Shown: piece by piece, positions 8,928 through 17,954 of the stretch | Layout of the letters: each line of letters opens with the position of its first letter | How positions within the stretch are numbered: position 1 is the stretch's first letter | Source of the DNA: Pseudoduganella plicata | GTDB taxonomy: Bacteria; Pseudomonadota; Gammaproteobacteria; Burkholderiales; Burkholderiaceae_D | Direction: 5' to 3' | Length of the DNA stretch: 64,000 nt | Assembly (NCBI RefSeq): GCF_004421005.1 | Contig: NZ_CP038026.1 | Span: forward strand, 3,596,001-3,660,000 | Position numbers and translations under genes: made by a program | The notes under the pieces: generated by a model | What the model saw: the letters and a program-made list of their open reading frames with translations, nothing else | What the model was told of the DNA's origin: nothing | Databases searched by the model: none

Positions 8928-9971
8928 ATGAGTATCGGCAGCTTTATCAAGAAGCAGTTTATCGATGTCCTGCAGTGGAACGAGGACGAGGAAGGCGTGC
9001 TGGCGTGGCGCTATCCGATGCAGGACTTCGAGATCCAGAATGGCGCCGTGCTGGTGGTGCGCGAATCGCAGGTGGCGGTGTTCGTCAATGAAGGCCAGAT
9101 CGCCGACGTGTTCGGCCCCGGCACGCACAAGCTGACGACGCAGACGTTACCCGTGCTGACGAACCTGAAGAACTGGGACAAGCTGTTCGACGCGCCGTTC
9201 AAGTCCGACGTCTACTTCTTCAGCACCCGCGTGCAGACGGGCCGCAAATGGGGCACGCCGCAGCCGATCACGATCCGCGACAAGGATTTCGACATGATCC
9301 GCGTGCGCGCGTTTGGCATGTATTCGTACCGCGTGGCCGATGCCCGGAAATTCTTCACGGAGATCAGCGGCACCCGCGCGGCCTTTACGCGCGACGACGT
9401 GGAAGACCAGCTGCGCGGCATCCTGCTGGCGACGATGGCCAGCTCGCTGGGCGGCGCCAACGTCGCCTTCCTCGACATGGCGGCCAACCAGGCGCTGATG
9501 GCGCAGGAAGTCAAAGGCGACCTGGCCGACGCGTTCGCCCGCTACGGCATTGCGCTCGACGAGTTCAACGTCGCCAGCGTCAGCCTGCCGGAAGAACTGC
9601 AGGAGGCGCTGGACGAGCGTATCGCCGCCGGCATGAAAGGCGGCCTGTCCGCCGACAAGATGGCAGGCTTTACGCGCTACCAGACCGCGACGGCGATCCC
9701 GCTGGCGGCGCAGAACGAAGGCGGCATTGCCGGCATCGGCGCGGGCCTGGGTGCCGGCGTGACAATCGGCCAGGCGATGGGGCAAGCCGTGGGCGCCTCG
9801 CTGACGCCGGCCGCGCCGCAGGCGATGGCGCCCGTACCAGTCGCCGCACCGGCCGAGGAGTCGATCGAGGCGCGCCTGGAAAAACTCAAGGGCCTGCTGG
9901 ACAAGGGCCTGATCTCGGCGGCCGATTACGACAGCACCAAGGCCGAGCTGCTGAAAAAACTGATCGGCTGA
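8928..9971 (+). CDS. SPFH-domain protein with C-terminal SHOCT motif
   Basis: 347 residues, start supported by a GGAGG ribosome site eight bases upstream. Residues about 25-240 form an SPFH/band-7-like domain of the 'virion core protein' group (VLVVRESQVAVFVNEGQ, FGPGTHKLTT, ITIRDKDFDMIRVRAFGMYSYRV). There is no N-terminal transmembrane helix, unlike flotillins. A Gly/Ala/Pro-rich linker (about 255-310) leads to a SHOCT tail (ARLEKLKGLLDKGLISAADY), a short oligomerisation/peptide-binding motif. Its likely role is a membrane-surface scaffold. It lies between DUF350 and DUF4178 in one operon. Confidence 0.88.
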   Translation: MSIGSFIKKQFIDVLQWNEDEEGVLAWRYPMQDFEIQNGAVLVVRESQVAVFVNEGQIADVFGPGTHKLTTQTLPVLTNLKNWDKLFDAPFKSDVYFFSTRVQTGRKWGTPQPITIRDKDFDMIRVRAFGMYSYRVADARKFFTEISGTRAAFTRDDVEDQLRGILLATMASSLGGANVAFLDMAANQALMAQEVKGDLADAFARYGIALDEFNVASVSLPEELQEALDERIAAGMKGGLSADKMAGFTRYQTATAIPLAAQNEGGIAGIGAGLGAGVTIGQAMGQAVGASLTPAAPQAMAPVPVAAPAEESIEARLEKLKGLLDKGLISAADYDSTKAELLKKLIG

Positions 9972-9978
9972 TGTTCTC

Positions 9979-11457
9979 TTGCTGACAGTGAACTGCCCCA
10001 GCTGCGGCGCCGGCGTGCGCTTCCGTTCGCACGCGTCCGTAATGGCCGTGTGCGAATTCTGCCGCACCGCCGTGCTGAAAGATCCGGGCGCCGTGCGCGA
10101 CCTGGGCAAGGTCGCCGAAGTGCTGGAGGATTATTCGCCGATCCAGCTCGGCACCAGTGGCACCTGGGGCAAGAAGCCGTTCACGGTCGTCGGCCGGCTG
10201 CAGCTGCGCTATGACGCCGGCATGTGGAACGAATGGCACCTGCTGTTCGACGATGGCAAGAGCGGCTGGCTGGGCGATGCGTCCGGCCAGTACACCATCA
10301 CGACGGCGCGCGAGGCGCCGGCACCCCTGCCCGCTTTCGAAACGCTGCGTCCCGGCCTCGAATACGCCATCGGCAAGGAGCGCTACATCGCCGGCGACGT
10401 GCGTACGGCCGACTGCGTGGGCGGCCAGGGCGAGCTGCCGTTTGCCGTCGGTGCCGGCTGGCAGGCGCGCGTGGCCGACCTGCGGCTGGGGCCCGCGTTC
10501 ATCACGCTCGATTACTCCGATGGGGCGCTGCCGCAGCTGTACACGGGCGTTTCCGTCACGCTGGAAGGACTGAACTGCCAGCTGCTGCGCGACGAGGACG
10601 CGATCCGGCAGTCGGCCGGGCATTACCGCGGTAAATTGACCACGCTGGCCTGCCCGTCCTGCGGCAGTCCGATCCAGTACCTGCCCGGCCTGACGACGAT
10701 GCTGGTGTGCCGCGCGTGCAGCACGCAGCTGGACGCATCGAGCCCGCAGGCCGAAGTGCTGCGCGCCGGCGAACGTGTCAGCAAGGTACCCACGACCCTC
10801 GAACTGGGCGCCCAGGGCCGGCTGGGCAACAAGAAGCAAACGATCATCGGCATCATGCGCCGCGTCGACGACGAAGGCAGCGCATGGACGGAATACTTGC
10901 TGTACGGCCCCCGCGCCGGTTTTACCTGGCTGGTCGAGACGAGCGAGGGCTGGTTCAAGTCCGTCGTGCTGGACGACTGGCCGCGCGCGAGCAACGGCGC
11001 GGCGCGACTGAACAGCGTCGAGTACAAGAAGCTGTATGAGTACGATGCCACGGTGACGTTTGCCGCCGGCGCCTTCAACTGGCGCGTGCGCGCGGGCGAC
11101 GTGACGCACGTCGTCGAATACGAACGGGGCCCGGCACAGCTGGCCGCCGAACGGACGGCCACGGAACTGACGTGGTCGAAATCGCATGCCGTCGCCCAGG
11201 ACCAGTTAAATACCTGGTTCGGCAAGCCTGCGGCGGGAACCGTCAAGGCGCGCGGCATGCCGCCCAAGGCCGGCGTCAAGCTGACCCGCTACCGCGACAC
11301 TGCCCGCTGGCTCATCATCATCATGGTGATCTGTAATGCCATTCCGCTGCTGGCCAACTTCGGCGGCACGTTCCTATACAGCGTACTGGGAGGCGCGGCG
11401 CTGTACCTGCCGGCGATGATGCTCGATTCGATGAACGATCCAACGGACAAGCGATGA
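9979..11457 (+). CDS. DUF4178 protein with two zinc ribbons and C-terminal membrane segments
   Basis: 492 residues. Two repeat units each start with a four-cysteine zinc ribbon (VNCPSCGAG...VCEFCRT near 4-30 and LACPSCGSP...VCRACST near 216-245) and continue into a DUF4178 beta-rich domain (LGTSGTWGKKPFTVVGRLQLRYD; LGAQGRLGNKKQTIIGIMRRVD). The C-terminus (about 435-480) has two hydrophobic segments. No ATG starts this frame; TTG 9979 or GTG 9988 are the candidates, seven to sixteen bases after the SPFH stop, so translation is probably coupled. The function of DUF4178 is unknown. The 3' end overlaps the next gene by ATGA. Confidence 0.85.
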   Translation: MLTVNCPSCGAGVRFRSHASVMAVCEFCRTAVLKDPGAVRDLGKVAEVLEDYSPIQLGTSGTWGKKPFTVVGRLQLRYDAGMWNEWHLLFDDGKSGWLGDASGQYTITTAREAPAPLPAFETLRPGLEYAIGKERYIAGDVRTADCVGGQGELPFAVGAGWQARVADLRLGPAFITLDYSDGALPQLYTGVSVTLEGLNCQLLRDEDAIRQSAGHYRGKLTTLACPSCGSPIQYLPGLTTMLVCRACSTQLDASSPQAEVLRAGERVSKVPTTLELGAQGRLGNKKQTIIGIMRRVDDEGSAWTEYLLYGPRAGFTWLVETSEGWFKSVVLDDWPRASNGAARLNSVEYKKLYEYDATVTFAAGAFNWRVRAGDVTHVVEYERGPAQLAAERTATELTWSKSHAVAQDQLNTWFGKPAAGTVKARGMPPKAGVKLTRYRDTARWLIIIMVICNAIPLLANFGGTFLYSVLGGAALYLPAMMLDSMNDPTDKR

Positions 11458-11612
11458 AGTTTCTGATTTATGGCGTCGTGGTGCTGCTGTTTTCCGTTAT
11501 CGCCAGCTGGGTCAACCTGGCCAGCGGCCCCAGCTCGTCGGGTTCGCGCGGCAGCAGCTGGTCGTCGCACACAGGCGGGGGCAGCTGGGGCGGCGGTGGC
11601 GGCCATAAATGA
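11454..11612 (+). CDS. small membrane peptide with Ser/Gly/His-rich tail
   Basis: 52-residue ORF with one N-terminal hydrophobic helix (about 2-24) and a low-complexity tail rich in Ser, Gly, Trp and His that ends GGGGGHK. It is locked into the operon by ATGA overlaps at both ends (11454-11457 with the DUF4178 gene, 11609-11612 with the AdoMet decarboxylase gene), which is the main evidence that it is translated. No family is recognised. Small membrane proteins with such tails often serve as partners or substrates of neighbouring membrane proteins, but that is inference. Confidence 0.7.
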   Translation: MKFLIYGVVVLLFSVIASWVNLASGPSSSGSRGSSWSSHTGGGSWGGGGGHK

Positions 11613-12019
11613 CGGCCCTGTCGTACCAGGCAGAAGGCACGCACGTGCTGGCCGACCTGTCCGGCGCGGCACCGGCGCTGCTGGCCGACAGCAAGCGCCT
11701 TGAAGTCCTGCTGCGCGACGCTGCTGTCGCAGCCGGCGCCACCATCCTGCACAGCCATTTTCACGCGTTCGGGCCTGGCCAGGGCGTCACCGGCGTGGTA
11801 TTGCTGGCCGAATCGCACATCTCCATCCACACGTGGCCCGAGCAGTGTTTTGCCGCCGCCGACATCTTCATGTGCGGCGCGTCGCAACCCGAGCTGGCGC
11901 TGGCCGTCATGCGCGCCGCGCTGGCGCCGGCCGCATGCGAGGTGCGCACGGTGCGGCGCGCGGCTCAGCGTCTTGCTGGCGACGGCGTTTTGTCGACGGA
12001 AGTCGGGATCGCTCTCTGA
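11609..12019 (+). CDS. speD: S-adenosylmethionine decarboxylase (prokaryotic SpeD type)
   Basis: 136-residue pyruvoyl enzyme precursor making decarboxylated AdoMet for polyamine synthesis. The self-cleavage site is intact in LAESHISIHTWPE: cleavage between Glu68 and Ser69 turns Ser69 into the pyruvoyl group; His74 and Cys89 (DIFMCG) are the processing/catalytic residues. The length fits the short class 1B (Bacillus/Thermotoga) form. It is the last gene of the plus-strand arm and starts inside the preceding stop (ATGA). Its product is the expected aminopropyl donor for the divergent membrane spermidine synthase. Confidence 0.92.
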   Translation: MTALSYQAEGTHVLADLSGAAPALLADSKRLEVLLRDAAVAAGATILHSHFHAFGPGQGVTGVVLLAESHISIHTWPEQCFAAADIFMCGASQPELALAVMRAALAPAACEVRTVRRAAQRLAGDGVLSTEVGIAL

Positions 12020-12104
12020 GGCTTCCTCGCCAGGAATGAGTTGACGGGATAGACCGGCAGTGACAAACTGGCATCTTTCCCACTTACCCCACAGGAGAGA
12101 ACTC

Positions 12105-12143
12105 ATGCATACGCCGGATATTGCCCTCCTGTCGGCCGCCTGA
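12105..12143 (+). CDS. possible 12-residue leader peptide
   Basis: ATG 12105 opens a 12-codon ORF (MHTPDIALLSAA) preceded at a proper distance by AGGAGAG (12093-12099), a stronger ribosome site than most genes here. It lies 160 bases upstream of the RsgA-type gene, and the interval contains a very GC-rich inverted repeat (about 12265-12284, gcgcgcgcccgcgcgcg). This arrangement is compatible with translation-dependent attenuation. No experimental or family support is visible. Confidence 0.35.
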   Translation: MHTPDIALLSAA

Positions 12144-12305
12144 TCCGCGCACACGTCCGCACCCGCTTTTCCGATCTGTAGTCTGGTGTAACGCCGCGCC
12201 CGATCGCGCGCCGACTTTCCCGCTTTTCGTTGCCGCCCGCGCCCCGCGTGGCCGGCTGACTGCGCGCGCCCGCGCGCGTGACCGAATCTCAGGAACCGCA
12301 CCATC

Positions 12306-13349
12306 ATGATCACGATCGACTTCGATGCATTACGCAACATCGGACTGAACAATCAAATCGCCGCCCAACTGGCGACACTCGACACCGCACCAGGCGACTG
12401 CCTGATGCGCATCACCCAACTCCAGCGCGAGGGCCTCTTGCTGCATGACGGCAGCACGGAATATACGGCCCGGCCATTACCGAGGTTGTATGAGGACGAA
12501 CTTGCCGTCGGCGACTGGGTGGTGGCACGCTCCAGAGAGCACGGCGAATGGTGGGCCACCGCCCGCCTGGCGCCCATTACGGAAATCGCCCGTCGCGCCA
12601 ATGACGGTCGCCGCCAGTTAATCGTCACCAATATCGACACGGCGTTGCTCGTCATGGGCCTGGACGACGATTTCAATCCCCGCCGCATCGAACGCTATAT
12701 CGCCATGGTGCAGGCGGCCGATATCGCACCTGTCGTTGTATTGACCAAGGCCGATATCGGCCAGGATACTGCGGCACGCGTTTCTCAGCTGCAGCATCGA
12801 TTGCCTCGGGCAATACCGGTTATTTTCCTGAATGCATTATCGGCAGGGGAATGCGAGCAATTGGCGCCGTGGCTGCAAACCGGTCAGACGGTCTGCTTAT
12901 TGGGCGCCTCCGGTACCGGCAAATCGACGCTGACCAATTCGCTGACACTGGCGCGGCAATCGACAGCTGGGGTGCGTAAAAGAGATGGCCGGGGCATGCA
13001 TACGACAACAACCCGCTCCCTGCATATTTGCCGGGATGGCGCATGCCTGATCGATACGCCGGGATTAAGGACGTGGCGGCCCGATACGGATGAACAAACC
13101 CTGGCAGCCACATTCGACGATATCGAACTGCACGCGTCACGCTGTCAGTTCCGCGATTGCACCCATCTTCAGGAACCAGGGTGCGCTGTCCGCGCCGCGA
13201 TCGATCCGGACCGTCTGGCGAATTATCAGAAATTGCTGAGAGACGTGCGGCGCAGTGGGCAGACGCCATTGCAGCGTATTGCCGAGCGGGTCAGGTGGAA
13301 AACCCTGGAAAGGGCCGCGGCAGCGCGGATCCGGCAAAAGCATGAATAA
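12306..13349 (+). CDS. rsgA: ribosome small-subunit-dependent GTPase A (RsgA/YjeQ family)
   Basis: 347-residue circularly permuted GTPase. In order: N-terminal OB-like domain (about 1-100), G4 motif TKAD (147-150), G1/Walker A GASGTGKST (199-207), switch segment GRGMHTTT, G3 DTPGLR, and the C-terminal zinc motif CQFRDCTHLQEPGCAV. Family members check 30S decoding-centre maturation. Sequence and a stand-alone position suggest a paralogue of the YjfQ/YloQ-like 'second' RsgA rather than the housekeeping copy, which cannot be verified here. The start ATG is preceded by AGGAA. It lies downstream of a short leader ORF. Confidence 0.88.
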   Translation: MITIDFDALRNIGLNNQIAAQLATLDTAPGDCLMRITQLQREGLLLHDGSTEYTARPLPRLYEDELAVGDWVVARSREHGEWWATARLAPITEIARRANDGRRQLIVTNIDTALLVMGLDDDFNPRRIERYIAMVQAADIAPVVVLTKADIGQDTAARVSQLQHRLPRAIPVIFLNALSAGECEQLAPWLQTGQTVCLLGASGTGKSTLTNSLTLARQSTAGVRKRDGRGMHTTTTRSLHICRDGACLIDTPGLRTWRPDTDEQTLAATFDDIELHASRCQFRDCTHLQEPGCAVRAAIDPDRLANYQKLLRDVRRSGQTPLQRIAERVRWKTLERAAAARIRQKHE

Positions 13350-13416
13350 GCCGCTTATGCCATTCTCTGGCGCGTTCTTGTCAACTTCTGGTACGGGACG
13401 CGGATAAACGGATCGG

Positions 13417-13454
13417 CAGACACCTCTTCAGGGCTGTGACCGATGAGGTGTCTG
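13417..13454. terminator. inverted repeat between rsgA and the VOC gene
   Basis: Perfect 10-bp arms cagacacctc (13417-13426) and gaggtgtctg (13445-13454) separated by 18 bases, between two convergent genes. There is no clear T-run, so it may act as a weak bidirectional terminator or mRNA end-stabiliser. Confidence 0.45.
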
Positions 13455-13470
13455 TCTCGACTGCAGCGGA

Positions 13471-13860
13471 TTATGCTTCGCGCAGCGTGGCTTCGATATT
13501 GTTGCCGTCGTAGTCGAGAATGTACGCGCTATAGAAATTGGCGTAGCTGATGCGGATACCGGGAGGGCCGTGGTCTTCCGCCCCCATTTCCACGGCGGCG
13601 CGATAAAAGGCGTCGACCGCCTCACGGTTGGGCGCACAAAAGGCTAGGTGGATGGGAGCATTACCAGCCTGCTTGCCGGACGACCAATACGTTGGCACTT
13701 CCGAGCCCAGCCATAAAAACGGATGGCCGCTTTCGGGCGCATAAATGGCCCAATCAAGGTCGGTTTCGGTGCGGCGGATACCCAGCGGTGCCAGGCAGGC
13801 GTCATATAACGCCGAGCTGCGGACGAAATCGGACACCACAATACCAAGATGGTGAATCAT
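13471..13860 (-). CDS. VOC (glyoxalase/bleomycin-resistance fold) protein
   Basis: 129 residues with the paired beta-alpha-beta-beta-beta units of the vicinal-oxygen-chelate fold: MIHHLGIVVSDFVRSSALYDACLAPLG at the start, HLAFCAPNREAVDAFYRAAVEMG in the middle and the metal-ligand end YYSAYILDYDGNNIEA-like segment (here FYSAYILDYDGNNIEATLRE). Probable metal ligands are His4, His64-region HLAF and Glu in NNIEA. Such proteins act as lyases, dioxygenases or binding proteins for small toxic compounds; the substrate cannot be inferred. It is a single gene. Confidence 0.82.
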   Translation of the reverse strand: MIHHLGIVVSDFVRSSALYDACLAPLGIRRTETDLDWAIYAPESGHPFLWLGSEVPTYWSSGKQAGNAPIHLAFCAPNREAVDAFYRAAVEMGAEDHGPPGIRISYANFYSAYILDYDGNNIEATLREA

Positions 13861-14290
13861 GTCTGCTCCTCATTGTGGAGTAGACAGACTATCACTCTTG
13901 CCCAGCCACCGGCGCGCACGATTCACCAGATTAACAGGACGGTAGGTCGCGCTCGGAAAGTTATTGCCGGGAGATATTTATGTCGCAGCGTGCTTATCGG
14001 GCGCTGATACATATTGCGTCTGGGCCACTCTTGAATATGCTGGCGGGCGCGAACGGCCAATGAGCGCACTGGCGTTAATGCCCAGTGCCCGTGCATGGAA
14101 ACGACGCGATTTATGGGCCATGTCGGCCCGATGTCGGAACCGGTGCGCTGTCGAGAAGAGTAGAGGCGCAGGCAATCGTTCCGTCATACGAACAGCGACT
14201 GCCGTTCCCATCGCAACACGCTCCATGCGTCGATGCCACTGTTGCGGGCACCGGGCGTCAGGTAAACTGCGTCATCCCGACATCCACGAA
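13861..14290. other. 430-base stretch without a supported gene
   Basis: Open frames here (for example minus strand 13978-14226) have no recognisable domain, no good start context and an ordinary composition for shadow frames. The segment must include the promoters of the VOC gene (left) and the lipoprotein gene (right). Nothing else stands out. Confidence 0.4.
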
Positions 14291-14851
14291 ATGATTCTCA
14301 TGCGCCGCTTTGCGCCCCTGCTTGCCCTGCTCTCCGTCACCGCCTGCGGCGATCGCTATGAACCCGTCCAGCTGTACATGGCGAAGACGCCCGAATGCAA
14401 GGACTACGTGGAAACCTCCCGTTTCGACCTGCCGGGCGGTATCACGGTCACGGCCACGAGCCCGAGCACATTGCCGGGTGGCGGCGCCGAATTCGGTTTC
14501 GTCTATCTGCTGCCTCGTGGCGCAATGGCGCAGTTCGCCACGCTGACATATCCGGTGACGCAGCCGAAAGGCGCACGGATCGCCAATGCGCAAGTGGTGA
14601 CGTTTTATTCGCGCGGCACCGATACCCGGCCGGAAATCGTCGATTCGATCGAAGGCGTGCCGAAGCTGCTGGCGGCGGTGGCAAACTCCGACCATACGCA
14701 ATGGCGTGCGCGGCTGCGGGTGCCCGCGAAGCTGCCGGAACGTTTCGATCTGACCCCGCCGGCGCTGTACATCGACGGCGACCGCTATCGGCTGCGCACC
14801 TTTACGTATCGCTATTTCGCCGACCGTAAAGCGTACGGCCTGTGCCAGTAA
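14291..14851 (+). CDS. putative lipoprotein of unknown function
   Basis: 186 residues beginning MILMRRFAPLLALLSVTAC, a lipoprotein signal with lipobox VTAC (Cys near 19), so the protein is probably anchored in an envelope membrane. The mature part is beta-rich without recognised domain and contains two Cys (near 33 in TPECKDY and at the C-terminus in YGLCQ) that could pair. ATG 14291 was taken; ATG 14300 (MRRF) is an alternative. Not identified further. Confidence 0.65.
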   Translation: MILMRRFAPLLALLSVTACGDRYEPVQLYMAKTPECKDYVETSRFDLPGGITVTATSPSTLPGGGAEFGFVYLLPRGAMAQFATLTYPVTQPKGARIANAQVVTFYSRGTDTRPEIVDSIEGVPKLLAAVANSDHTQWRARLRVPAKLPERFDLTPPALYIDGDRYRLRTFTYRYFADRKAYGLCQ

Positions 14852-14855
14852 GGCG

Positions 14856-15045
14856 CTAGCGCTGCGTCTCGGCCCGCGGCTTGCGCACAGTATTCTCAAC
14901 CAGCTCGCGCGCGGGGCCGCAGCCCAGCTTTGCCAGCTCGGCGACATCGCGCGACTTCGCCGCTTCCTGCGCCACGAGGTAACCGAGATAGTAGCCACGC
15001 CGTTGCGGCAGCGATTTGTCGCGGCTGCTCGTTGGCGCTCCAGGT
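14856..15045 (-). pseudogene. C-terminal remnant of a gene, resembling DUF2268-type predicted protease
   Basis: On the minus strand a frame without its own start reads RDKSLPQRRGYYLGYLVAQ then EAAKSRDVAELAKLGCGP up to a TAG at 14858-14856. The GYYLGY-helix pattern resembles the C-terminal end of DUF2268 predicted zinc proteases. Upstream the frame closes after about 57 codons and immediately meets the ATP synthase operon terminator, so only a 3' scrap survives. The family assignment is tentative. Confidence 0.4.
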
Positions 15046-15071
15046 CATGACATAAAACGTTCGGGACAGCG

Positions 15072-15102
15072 CAAAAAAAAAGCAGCCATCAGGCTGCTTT
15101 TC
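15072..15102 (-). terminator. intrinsic terminator of the atp operon
   Basis: Read on the minus strand: hairpin with arms agcagcc/ggctgct and a tgat loop followed by a run of nine T. It lies 16 bases past the atpC stop, so it ends the atpIBEFHAGDC transcript. Confidence 0.9.
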
Positions 15103-15117
15103 TACGATGCGTCCAGA

Positions 15118-15543
15118 TCAGTGCTTGGCCTGGCGCAGTTTGGCGATCGCTGCCAGCTGGCCGATGGCCGCTGCCAGTTCCGCCTGCGCTTTCGCGTAGT
15201 CGATGCCGGTCTTGTTGTTGGTCAGGCTTTCTTCCGCCAGTTTCTTGGCGGCTTGGGCCTTGGCTTCATCCAGATCGGCGCCACGAATTGCCGTGTCGGC
15301 CAGCACCGTCACGGCGTTCGGCTGCACCTCCAGCAGGCCGCCAGCGACGAAGACAAACTCTTCTTCCGCCTTGCCTGGAACCTGGATGCGTACCGCGCCT
15401 GGACGGATACGGGTGATCAGCGGCGTGTGCTTCGGGTAGATCCCCAGCTCGCCCTGTTCGCCCGGCAACGCGACGAACGTGGCTTCGCCGGAGAAGATCA
15501 GCTCTTCCGCGGAGACCACGTCGACGTGAATAGTATTTGCCAT
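15118..15543 (-). CDS. atpC: ATP synthase F1 epsilon subunit
   Basis: 141 residues with the N-terminal beta-sandwich ([58 protein letters not shown]) and a C-terminal helical hairpin (about 90-140) that inhibits or regulates rotation. It is the last gene of the atp operon. ATG 15543 gives the family start [10 protein letters not shown]; a TTG two codons upstream is not needed. Confidence 0.97.
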   Translation of the reverse strand: MANTIHVDVVSAEELIFSGEATFVALPGEQGELGIYPKHTPLITRIRPGAVRIQVPGKAEEEFVFVAGGLLEVQPNAVTVLADTAIRGADLDEAKAQAAKKLAEESLTNNKTGIDYAKAQAELAAAIGQLAAIAKLRQAKH

Positions 15544-15563
15544 GTTCAATCCTAAGGTGAAAC

Positions 15564-15585
15564 GGCCCGGGAATCATCCCGGGCC
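15564..15585 (-). other. atpD-atpC intercistronic hairpin
   Basis: Perfect 8-bp arms ggcccggg/cccgggcc around a 6-base loop in the 49-base atpD-atpC gap. No T-run follows, so it more likely tunes message stability or subunit stoichiometry than terminates. Confidence 0.5.
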
Positions 15586-15592
15586 ATGTCGA

Positions 15593-17023
<1,431 letters not shown>

Positions 17024-17899
17024 TTAAACCGCGGCCGCACCGGACACGATTTCAGAGAGTTCTTTGGTAATTGCTGCCTGGCGGGTCTTGTTGTAGACCA
17101 GTTTCAGCTCGCCGATGACGCTGCCAGCGTTGTCGCTGGCGGCCTTCATCGCGACCATGCGTGCCGATTGCTCGGACGCCAGGTTTTCCGCCACGGACTG
17201 GTACACCAGCGCTTCCACGTAACGTTCCAGCAGTTCGTCGATGACGGTCGCTGCATCCGGTTCGTAGATGTAATCCCACTGGAGCGCCGTCTTGTCGGCG
17301 GCGCGCTTGTCCGCCGTCAGCGGCAGCAGCTGCTCGACGCGAGGCTCCTGCTTCATCGTGTTGATGAAGTTGGTATAGCACAGGTAGACCGCGTCCAGCT
17401 TACCTTCCTGGAACTTCTCCAGCATTACTTTCACAGGGCCGATCAGCTTTTCCAGGTGCGGCGTATCGCCGATCTGGGTCGCCTGCGCCACCACGGGCAC
17501 GCCGACGCGGTTCAGGAAACCCAAACCCTTATTGCCGATTGCCACAGCTTCGATCCTGTTGCCGGCGGCTTCCAGTTCACGGGTTTTCGCCGTCACCATG
17601 CGCAGCACGTTGGTGTTCAGGCCACCGCACAGACCCTTGTCGGTCGTGACGATGATGAAACCCACTGCTTTTGCTTGCGTACCCTGTGCTTCGGCCAGGA
17701 ACGGGTGCGTGTATTCCGGATTGGCGCCTGCCAGGTTCGTCGCGATCACACGAATCTTGTCCGCGTAGGGACGGGCGGCGCGCATGCGATCCTGCGCCTT
17801 GCGCATTTTCGATGCGGCGACCATTTCCATCGCCTTCGTGATCTTCTTCGTATTTTCTACGCTCTTGATCTTGCCACGTATCTCTTTGCCTACTGCCAT
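17024..17899 (-). CDS. atpG: ATP synthase F1 gamma subunit
   Basis: 291 residues. N- and C-terminal helices of the rotor coiled coil are visible ([85 protein letters not shown] split by the central Rossmann-like domain with [11 protein letters not shown]). It couples c-ring rotation to catalysis. Canonical position between atpA and atpD. Confidence 0.98.
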   Translation of the reverse strand: MAVGKEIRGKIKSVENTKKITKAMEMVAASKMRKAQDRMRAARPYADKIRVIATNLAGANPEYTHPFLAEAQGTQAKAVGFIIVTTDKGLCGGLNTNVLRMVTAKTRELEAAGNRIEAVAIGNKGLGFLNRVGVPVVAQATQIGDTPHLEKLIGPVKVMLEKFQEGKLDAVYLCYTNFINTMKQEPRVEQLLPLTADKRAADKTALQWDYIYEPDAATVIDELLERYVEALVYQSVAENLASEQSARMVAMKAASDNAGSVIGELKLVYNKTRQAAITKELSEIVSGAAAV

Positions 17900-17954
17900 G
17901 AGTCCTTACTCCTTTTGCGTTGAAAGGCGGCGCCGTCAGGCGTCGCCATCACGC

